Below are positions 19,010 to 23,935 of a stretch of DNA of 23,935 bases, in pieces. The notes under the pieces were generated by a model. It searched no databases and was not told where the DNA came from. It saw nothing but the letters and a program-made list of their open reading frames with translations. The DNA is taken from contig CAYLKN010000031.1 in assembly GCA_964384335.1 (NCBI GenBank), positions 1-23,935 on the forward strand, written 5' to 3'. Position 1 is the stretch's first letter; each line of letters begins with the position of its first letter. This DNA is from JAUICS01 sp964384335. Its GTDB lineage: Bacteria; Pseudomonadota; Alphaproteobacteria; Micavibrionales; Micavibrionaceae. Made by a program: the position numbers and the translations under genes.

Positions 19010-19402
19010 CTAATCCATAAGAGCGGCATAGATTTTATCATTTGCAAGATTAAGCCTTTTAACAAGAAGCTTCAGAATTTTTCTTAGCAACGGGTCGGAC
19101 GCCTTAAGCCTGTCTTCGAACATTTCATGCGTAATAACGATAAGATTGGTATCTTCCAGTGCACGCACATTGGCCCGGTGTTTTTTATTCTCAATAAGAC
19201 CCATTTCACCAAAAACTTCACCCGGTCCAAGCTGTGCAATCTCGATTTGTTTCTCAATAGAATCAGTATTTACGAAAACCGATACCCGGCCGGATTCAAT
19301 CAGATAAGCGGCCGTTGCGATTTCCCCCTCGCGAATAATCAGACGCCCCTGTTTAAAATTAAAAACCTGCCTTACGCCGTCATCGCTGCTTAAATTAACC
19401 AT
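19010..19402 (-). CDS. Small stand-alone cyclic nucleotide-binding-fold protein (first of a pair)
   Basis: Paralogue of the adjacent downstream gene, clearly similar along its whole length (LIIREGEIATAAYLIESG; GPGEVFGEMGLIENKKHRAN). It is again a lone cNMP-binding beta-roll plus C-terminal helices, with no output domain. The cassette Arg is replaced by His, and an Arg occupies the next position (KKHRANV), so ligand preference is unclear. The ATG at 19402 is preferred because it begins just before the conserved region; a GTG at 19441 would add 13 residues of poor family likeness. The gene is divergent from the lipoprotein gene and probably leads a two-gene operon. Such single-domain proteins often act as sensors through protein-protein contacts (inference). 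Confidence 0.85.
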   Translation of the reverse strand: MVNLSSDDGVRQVFNFKQGRLIIREGEIATAAYLIESGRVSVFVNTDSIEKQIEIAQLGPGEVFGEMGLIENKKHRANVRALEDTNLIVITHEMFEDRLKASDPLLRKILKLLVKRLNLANDKIYAALMD

Positions 19403-19521
19403 CTGAGTAATCTCATAATTCAATAAAAAAGAGTGTATCACAGCCGGAGATACTGGAAATACAAAATTTTACCTCCCGCAACAGACTGAGATAAAAAATT
19501 GATTTCGATTCAAATTTTAAA

Positions 19522-19549
19522 TTGATCTTATAATTTCCTGTTATATAAT
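19522..19549 (+). promoter_or_regulatory. Promoter of the lipoprotein gene, probably giving a leaderless message
   Basis: TTGATC (19522-19527) and a perfect TATAAT (19544-19549) are spaced by 16 bp. The ATG is at 19556, where transcription would begin. A second perfect TATAAT (19529-19534) lies 15 bp upstream, but its best -35 (TCGATT) is poorer. No Shine-Dalgarno is visible in 19535-19555. Confidence 0.45.
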
Positions 19550-19555
19550 AATTTT

Positions 19556-19930
19556 ATGAAACGGTCCTTAATCTTATCCATAGCTTTGTCCCCTTTACTG
19601 TTTCTCTCCGCATGCTACGCCCCTGAAGGCTGGAAGTGGGAGAAAAAAATGTATACTGACATTCCTTATGATGTTAACGGGGATGAACAATCCACAGCCG
19701 GCGCCCAGGTTGCGTATGTTCTTGTAAAACTGGCCCCTGAGAAAGGTCTTAAGGTTGCACAGCCAAAGGCGGTTGAACCCAAAGAATCAAAAGCCCCCCC
19801 TGAAAACATGGAAAAAAAGGTTTCCAAGCCGGTTGATGAAAAGCAGACCGACGAAAAACCGAAATCAAACGGACAATTCAAGAAAAAGCCGGACATAGAG
19901 CGGTATTTCAACGAATCTCTTAAGAAATAA
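19556..19930 (+). CDS. Small outer- or inner-membrane lipoprotein
   Basis: A 124-residue protein with a lipoprotein signal peptide: MKR, a hydrophobic core (5-17) and the lipobox LSAC with Cys20 as the predicted lipidated residue. After export, residues 21-60 (APEGWKWEKKMYTDIPYDVN and onward) form a short unique segment. A Lys/Pro/Glu-rich low-complexity region (66-108) follows, with a short basic/aromatic C-terminus (KKPDIERYFNESLKK). I do not recognise a family. It lies alone, divergent from the cNMP-fold pair. Low complexity in the second half suggests a flexible tether. Confidence 0.8.
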   Translation: MKRSLILSIALSPLLFLSACYAPEGWKWEKKMYTDIPYDVNGDEQSTAGAQVAYVLVKLAPEKGLKVAQPKAVEPKESKAPPENMEKKVSKPVDEKQTDEKPKSNGQFKKKPDIERYFNESLKK

Positions 19931-20147
19931 CCTTCGTTATCGCGATTAAGAGTCCGGTTTAAAATCCCTGACAGAATAAAGACTTATTTTCTTTATAAAA
20001 GTATAGTTCTGCTGAAATCACCTCACACAAAAACAAACGAAAACTATTGATTATGAAAACGTAATCTGATATTAGTATTTTTTAATATGCAAAAGCATAG
20101 AAAAATCGTAAATAAACTATAACCTTAAGTGTGTGTGGGAACTAATT
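19931..20147 (+). other. Intergenic region upstream of a small ORF
   Basis: About 217 bp, A/T-rich in its middle. TTGATT (20047-20052) and TATTAG (20070-20075) with 17-bp spacing form a possible promoter. I see no gene, riboswitch or convincing terminator hairpin here. Confidence 0.3.
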
Positions 20148-20324
20148 ATGCTTATGGTCCTTATAATCTTGGTCATTGCCGTTAACGGAGGATTGTTCCT
20201 TGGAACAATTGCCTATGCGGCATGGACAAATGAAACAGGCAGCGGTCCCGGCGCCGGACTGGGGCGCAAACCTTTTTTGAGATTTGCCTCCTTTGCGTGC
20301 AAAGGCCCTGTGTTGTTTCTCTGA
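20148..20324 (+). CDS. Possible small membrane protein (58 residues)
   Basis: An unrecognised short ORF. It opens with one predicted membrane segment (LMVLIILVIAVNGGLFLGTI, about 2-21), then a Gly-rich stretch (GSGPGAGLGRK) and a short hydrophobic tail. GGGA lies about 8 bases before the ATG; a GTG at 20133 would add five residues. It ends 23 bp before a strong terminator and follows a plausible promoter. These points favour a real short transcript, but coding by chance cannot be excluded. Confidence 0.35.
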   Translation: MLMVLIILVIAVNGGLFLGTIAYAAWTNETGSGPGAGLGRKPFLRFASFACKGPVLFL

Positions 20325-20347
20325 CCTTTAAAAAACCTTAAAGATTG

Positions 20348-20386
20348 AAAAACCGCCTTTTCCCCGTGTGCGAGAAGGCGGTTTTT
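20348..20386. terminator. Bidirectional intrinsic terminator between the small ORF and rnpB
   Basis: A 12-bp perfect stem (AAAAACCGCCTT, 20348-20359; AAGGCGGTTTTT, 20375-20386) closes a 15-base loop. It gives a U-run in either direction and lies 20 bp past the 3' end of rnpB, so it can end rnpB transcription on the minus strand and the small ORF on the plus strand. Confidence 0.85.
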
Positions 20387-20405
20387 TCTTTTGGCGAAAA
20401 AAGAA

Positions 20406-20841
20406 GTGTCTGAAACTCTGTAAGCCGGGTTCTGTACAGACTTTAGAAGTCTGCGACAACCATTCATCTTGCCAGGCCGTTGCCGGCCGGGTCGAGCAAC
20501 CTACCCGAACCCCTGATGTGGAAACGCATCTGTACCGCCCTTTTTGAAAGCGTGGACGCGGGGTTCCTATTTGGTTTTGCTTCCGGCGGGGTTTACCATG
20601 CCGGCACCTGTTACCAGGGCCGCGGTGCGCTCTTACCGCACCTTTTCACCCTTGCCTGATCCCGCCGTCAATGCGGGGAGGCGGTTTGTTTTCTGCGGCA
20701 CTTTCCCTCGGCCATGCGGCCGGCCGGGCGTTACCCGGCGCCGTGTTTCCATGAAGCCCGGACTTTCCTCCCCCTTCTTTCCGAGACCTGCCAAAAAACA
20801 AAAAACGAAAAGAAAGCGGCGGTTATCCGAGTTTCAGACAT
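20406..20841 (-). ncRNA. rnpB: RNase P RNA (bacterial type A)
   Basis: Catalytic RNA of RNase P, which matures tRNA 5' ends. On the minus strand, the 5' P4 segment GAGGAAAGTCCGGGC (20756-20770) and the 3' segment ACAGAACCCGGCTTAC (20420-20435) are the signature conserved parts. P1 is an 11-bp perfect helix: GTCTGAAACTC (5', 20829-20839) with GAGTTTCAGAC (3', 20408-20418). The internal CGAGGGAAAGTGCC and GGTAAACCCC elements are also present. The P3 region between P1 and P4 contains a U-rich run (CGTTTTTTGTTTTTTGG in the RNA sense). Ends are set from P1 and are accurate to a few bases. A 103-residue plus-strand ORF across this region is not a gene. Confidence 0.95.
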
Positions 20842-20851
20842 TGAGTTTACT

Positions 20852-20857
20852 ATAATA
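20852..20857 (-). promoter_or_regulatory. -10 element of the rnpB promoter
   Basis: On the minus strand TATTAT, followed by AGTAAAC, lies about 12 bp before the P1 helix of rnpB. That is the right place for a -10 box. No good -35 match is visible at 17-18 bp upstream. Confidence 0.4.
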
Positions 20858-20938
20858 CAAAAGGTCCGTGATGGGAAGATTTTTGGCGCTTAAACCTTCG
20901 AAACTCGCCTCCGGCGCAGTGCAGCATCGTTTTTAACC

Positions 20939-20966
20939 TTGTTTACAGTATTTTCACTGATATATT
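20939..20966 (+). promoter_or_regulatory. Promoter of nadA-nadC
   Basis: TTGTTT (20939-20944) and TATATT (20961-20966) with 16-bp spacing form a plausible promoter. Transcription would begin near 20972-20974, only a few bases before the nadA ATG at 20977. The only AGG upstream directly abuts the ATG and cannot act as a normal Shine-Dalgarno, so the message may be almost leaderless. Confidence 0.4.
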
Positions 20967-20976
20967 CCATTACAGG

Positions 20977-21975
20977 ATGATTAACGAATTACAATATACC
21001 GATGCGGTGGCTGAAGCCACGCAACAGATTTATGAAAAGCTTTCCGGAGAATATACGGAAAGTCACTGGCGGACTATTGCCCCTCTGGTTTACGAGATAA
21101 ACCGGCTGAAAAAAGAAAGAAACGCAATCATCATTGCACATAACTACATGACGCCGGATATATTTTACGGGGTCGGCGATGTCGTCGGCGATTCCCTTAA
21201 ACTGGCGCAGGTTGCGGCGGAAACGGAGGCAGAGGTTATTGTCCAGGCCGGGGTGCATTTCATGGCCGAAACCGCCAAAATCCTGAATATGCACAAAACC
21301 GTCCTGATGCCGGATATGAAGGCCGGATGTTCCCTCGCAGAATCCATTACAGGCGCGGATGTCAGGCTTTTACGCGAGAAATATCCCGGCGTGCCTATTG
21401 TCACCTACGTTAACACGTCGGCGGACGTTAAGGCCGAAAGCGACGTGTGCTGTACCTCGTCAAATGCCGTAAAAATCGTTGAGGCCCTGGATGAAGACGA
21501 AGTGCTTATGATCCCGGACCAGTATCTGGCCCAGTACGTCCAAAGCAAAACAGCCAAAAAAGTCCATACCTGGAAAGGCAGTTGTATGGTCCATGAACGG
21601 TTTACAGCGGATGAAATCAGAAAATACCGGGAACGCTATCCGGGCATTACCGTTCTGGCGCATCCGGAATGTCCGCAGGATGTTTTGCAGGAAGCCGATT
21701 ACACCGGATCCACAAGCCAGATCAATGATTACGTCGAAAATAAAAGACCGCGCAACGTTATTCTTATCACCGAATGTTCGATGAGCGATAATGTCCAGAT
21801 CGCCAACCCGGACCTGAATCTTATCCGTCCATGCCAGCTTTGCCCGCACATGAAACGGATCACTTTACCGAAAATTCTGAAATGCCTTCAGGATATGGCG
21901 CCTGCCGTACATGTCGATCCGGACATTGCGGCACGGGCCAGACGGTCCATCGACCGCATGCTTGAGCTGAGCTGA
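20977..21975 (+). CDS. nadA: Quinolinate synthase
   Basis: Condenses iminoaspartate with dihydroxyacetone phosphate to quinolinate in de novo NAD synthesis, using a [4Fe-4S] cluster. At 332 residues it has the usual length. The three cluster cysteines appear as Cys118 (DMKAGCSLA), Cys203 (WKGSCMVHERF) and Cys286 and/or Cys289 (RPCQLCPHMKRITL). The substrate-site segments IIAHNYMTPDI (52-62), YVNTSADVKAESDVCCTSSN (144-163) and PDQYLAQYV (180-188) are intact. It is followed after 10 bases by nadC, forming an operon. nadB, which often accompanies this pair and supplies iminoaspartate, is not in the window. The start is the only sensible ATG, although its ribosome-binding site is poor. Confidence 0.96.
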   Translation: MINELQYTDAVAEATQQIYEKLSGEYTESHWRTIAPLVYEINRLKKERNAIIIAHNYMTPDIFYGVGDVVGDSLKLAQVAAETEAEVIVQAGVHFMAETAKILNMHKTVLMPDMKAGCSLAESITGADVRLLREKYPGVPIVTYVNTSADVKAESDVCCTSSNAVKIVEALDEDEVLMIPDQYLAQYVQSKTAKKVHTWKGSCMVHERFTADEIRKYRERYPGITVLAHPECPQDVLQEADYTGSTSQINDYVENKRPRNVILITECSMSDNVQIANPDLNLIRPCQLCPHMKRITLPKILKCLQDMAPAVHVDPDIAARARRSIDRMLELS

Positions 21976-21985
21976 GGCGGAATTG

Positions 21986-22846
21986 ATGAGCGCCTCCCCC
22001 CTTCTTATTGAGGATATCGTCCGCCGGACCCTGACAGAAGACCTCGGGCACGGGTTTGACGTCACGTCGGATTCTGTTGTAGCGGCCGGCACCGTTTGCA
22101 GGGCTGTTATCAATACACGGGAAGCGGGCATACTGGCCGGGCTCATCCCTGCCCTGACCGCATTCTCCCTGACCGACCCCGGACTTGATCTTGTGATTTA
22201 CAAGCAAGACGGCGATCCCCTGGCGCCGGGCGAAACGATTGCCGAAGTCGAAGGAAATGCAAGATCAATCCTTACGGCCGAGCGTACCGCCCTGAACTTT
22301 CTTGCCCATCTTTCCGGCGTGGCAACCCGCACGGCGGAATTCGTGAATGCATGTCTGGGTACAGATGCAAAGATCTGCTGCACACGCAAAACACTTCCCG
22401 GATTGCGCGCATTGCAAAAGGCGGCGGTCAGATCCGGCGGCGGAATCAATCATCGTTTTGGCCTTGATGACGCCATACTGATCAAGGACAATCATATTGC
22501 CCTGGCGGGCGGTATCGTGCCCGCCCTTGAAAACGCGAAGACGGCCGCAGGTATACTGACAAAAATCGAGATTGAAGTCGAAACCCTGGACCAGCTTGAC
22601 GCCGTTCTGAAGACAGGACTGGCCGACGGTATCATGTTCGACAACATGCCGCCGGATGACATGGAAAAGGCCGTCCGTATGGTCAGGGACAGCGGCAAAC
22701 CCGTGTTTACAGAGGCATCCGGCGGTGTTTCCCTTGAAACCGTCCGTGCGATTGCGGAAACGGGGGTCGATTATATCTCCATCGGCGGCCTGACCCATTC
22801 GGTCAGGGCCCTTGATTGCGGCCTTGATATCGAAGAGGAAACGTAA
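21986..22846 (+). CDS. nadC: Nicotinate-nucleotide pyrophosphorylase (quinolinate phosphoribosyltransferase)
   Basis: Converts quinolinate and PRPP to nicotinate mononucleotide, CO2 and pyrophosphate, the step after nadA. It has 286 residues. From the ATG, an N-terminal open-faced sandwich (1-110, ending TAERTALNFLAHLSGVAT) precedes the barrel. Active-site basic residues appear in CTRKTLPGLR (132-141), GGGINHRFGLDD (151-162) and LIKDNHI (165-171). IEVE and DGIMFDNM supply acidic residues, and SIGGLTHS closes the phosphate site. The ATG at 21986 is preferred: GAGGCGG lies about 7 bases upstream. A TTG just before it is in frame but unneeded. The nadA stop is 10 bases upstream. No clear intrinsic terminator follows before the next gene. 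Confidence 0.96.
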   Translation: MSASPLLIEDIVRRTLTEDLGHGFDVTSDSVVAAGTVCRAVINTREAGILAGLIPALTAFSLTDPGLDLVIYKQDGDPLAPGETIAEVEGNARSILTAERTALNFLAHLSGVATRTAEFVNACLGTDAKICCTRKTLPGLRALQKAAVRSGGGINHRFGLDDAILIKDNHIALAGGIVPALENAKTAAGILTKIEIEVETLDQLDAVLKTGLADGIMFDNMPPDDMEKAVRMVRDSGKPVFTEASGGVSLETVRAIAETGVDYISIGGLTHSVRALDCGLDIEEET

Positions 22847-22955
22847 ACGTCAAGAACGGGAAAGCACCGGAAAACCCGCACCTCAACTCTCCGGACCTGT
22901 TCCCGGCTATAATATCGAGAAAAATTTGTAATTCGTGGCGCCATAATTTATGATT

Positions 22956-22961
22956 ATAATG
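22956..22961 (+). promoter_or_regulatory. -10-like element before the last gene
   Basis: A perfect TATAAT lies 29 bp before the ATG of the last gene, in an A/T-rich spacer after nadC. The base at the -35 position (TTCGTG at 22933-22938, spacing 17) is a poor match, so this is tentative. Confidence 0.3.
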
Positions 22962-22990
22962 AGTTTTTATGAAAATTTTTTGTGCTTGCC

Positions 22991-23935
22991 ATGACTGATA
23001 CAAACGACATAGGCGCCAGTGACAATAGTGCGCCGCTAACCGAAGAGCAGCTCCAATATTTACTTGCCTGCTCCCAGTTTCTCGCAAATCCACATAACAT
23101 AGTTAATGAGCATAGCGAACAAATACGTAAAGCAAATCCGAATTTTTGGGGTAGAATATGGCTGAGATTTCATTTTCTAAAAGCCGCAGGGTGTCATGAC
23201 GATGACCTGGAGGAAGACGCGGCGGTCAGGTATGCAGTGAAAGCAAACGCCTGTCTAAGGGATATTGGTAGAATAAGGGCCTTTTGTGAAGGGGAAAAAA
23301 ATTGGGTTCTGTTTGACTATAGTTCCACAGCGCATTGGGGAAATGTGGACCGATTTGCTTACGAAACCGTTTTACCCACGGGGGGTACGGAGTTCAGGAT
23401 CGCACATCGCGGAGTTCGGGGCCTGTGGGATACCGGGAAAAACATGTTGGGTTATGATACTTTTACATCTGAGGATTACATTTGTATTGCCCTTAATATA
23501 AAGGCAAAGGCGGGCCAAAATGAAGGATACACCTGTACCCTTTTAGGCAACGCAGAGAACAGGGCAGCCATTTATCACGCCGTAAAGGAAATGGGACTTG
23601 AAAAACATATAAATCCGAAGCAAAAAGAAGAACTGGAAAAAAATTATGCATCAGATGGGGATTTTGAGGCAAAAGATCAGAAACAGTCAGAGAAAATGGA
23701 AGATATTGCACAAAAAGTTGAATGCCTCATGAACAGACTTGATGGTGTAACACAGGATAAGGATGATCAAGATCCTTTTCAAATTGTACAAGGTGATCCT
23801 GCTAGTGATGGTGCTCCTGAAGAAAAAAATCCTCGTGGAGAGAATAAAGGTGCAGCAGATACAGCCTTAGTACCTGTAGACCAACCCCCTGAAGAACCAG
23901 CCCCTGAAAACCCACCCCCTGAAAACCAAACCCCT
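22991..23935 (+). CDS. Unrecognised protein, open at the end of the window (3' partial)
   Basis: Reading from the ATG at 22991 gives 315 codons without a stop, to the last base of the window, so the 3' end is missing. I do not recognise the family. The soluble N-terminal part (about 1-200; FWGRIWLRFHFLKAAGCHDD, WVLFDYSSTAHWGN) has no signal peptide or membrane segment and several Cys and Trp. A charged helical region follows (about 205-250). The end is a Pro/Glu/Asn-rich tail (EEPAPENPPPENQTP) made of near-identical 15-bp units, as if the sequence stops inside a tandem repeat. Codons such as ATA, AGA, AGG and TTA are much commoner than in nadA and nadC, hinting at different ancestry. No Shine-Dalgarno is obvious. 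A 96-residue ORF on the other strand (22803-23093) is rejected in its favour. Confidence 0.75.
   Translation, partial: MTDTNDIGASDNSAPLTEEQLQYLLACSQFLANPHNIVNEHSEQIRKANPNFWGRIWLRFHFLKAAGCHDDDLEEDAAVRYAVKANACLRDIGRIRAFCEGEKNWVLFDYSSTAHWGNVDRFAYETVLPTGGTEFRIAHRGVRGLWDTGKNMLGYDTFTSEDYICIALNIKAKAGQNEGYTCTLLGNAENRAAIYHAVKEMGLEKHINPKQKEELEKNYASDGDFEAKDQKQSEKMEDIAQKVECLMNRLDGVTQDKDDQDPFQIVQGDPASDGAPEEKNPRGENKGAADTALVPVDQPPEEPAPENPPPENQTP

Noticed and set aside
20544..20855. A 103-residue plus-strand ORF
   Set aside because: It lies wholly in the antisense of rnpB.
22803..23093. A 96-residue minus-strand ORF between nadC and the last gene
   Set aside because: It overlaps the 3' end of nadC and the start of the open plus-strand frame from 22991, and has no recognised motif.

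Overview
The window looks like a chromosomal fragment of a Gram-negative bacterium, most plausibly an alphaproteobacterium or a relative. The evidence is a lipoprotein with a lipobox, a type A RNase P RNA, a giant RTX/cadherin-type exported protein with a FecR-like N-terminal module, and an EAL protein with a cyclic-nucleotide-binding domain. The taxonomic call is inference only. Two runs of exactly 100 N (5039-5138 and 13611-13710) are scaffold gaps. Both lie inside the giant gene, and one sits in a 15-bp tandem repeat.

Layout. 1-1859: rlmB (23S rRNA 2'-O-methyltransferase, minus), tRNA-Tyr(GTA) (plus) with its own promoter, and a DUF502 membrane protein (minus). 1922-4270: a CHASE2 class III adenylate cyclase (plus), running tail-to-tail into the giant gene with 2 bp between the stop codons. 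4273-14942: one minus-strand gene of at least about 3,490 visible residues. It encodes an RTX/LapA-like N-terminal segment, a FecR-like domain, a long acidic then Ser/Gly/Gln-rich linker with DSDTQ repeats, cadherin-like repeats with an embedded DUF1566/Lcl domain, RTX glycine-Asp repeats and four beta-propeller-like blocks. 15223-16440: a cNMP-binding/EAL c-di-GMP phosphodiesterase (minus), upstream of the giant gene. 16588-18539: a DUF3307 membrane protein and a single-chain (alpha2-type) glycyl-tRNA synthetase (plus). 18569-19441: two tandem small stand-alone cNMP-binding-fold proteins (minus). 19556-19930: a small lipoprotein. 20148-20324: a doubtful small membrane ORF. 20348-20386: a bidirectional terminator. 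20406-20841: rnpB (minus). 20977-22846: nadA-nadC (plus). 22991-23935: an unrecognised gene, open to the end of the window, with a proline-rich repeat at the break.

How the genes may work together. Housekeeping genes (rlmB, tRNA-Tyr, glyS, rnpB, nadAC) are interspersed with second-messenger genes that cluster around the giant surface-type gene: one cAMP-producing enzyme, one protein joining a canonical cNMP sensor to a c-di-GMP phosphodiesterase, and two small cNMP-fold proteins whose phosphate-binding arginine is replaced. My main hypothesis is a local cAMP/c-di-GMP circuit controlling production or surface retention of the giant adhesin-like protein. Proximity and family knowledge support this; nothing in the sequence proves it. 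No type I secretion ABC transporter, membrane-fusion protein, LapD or LapG homologue is present in the window.
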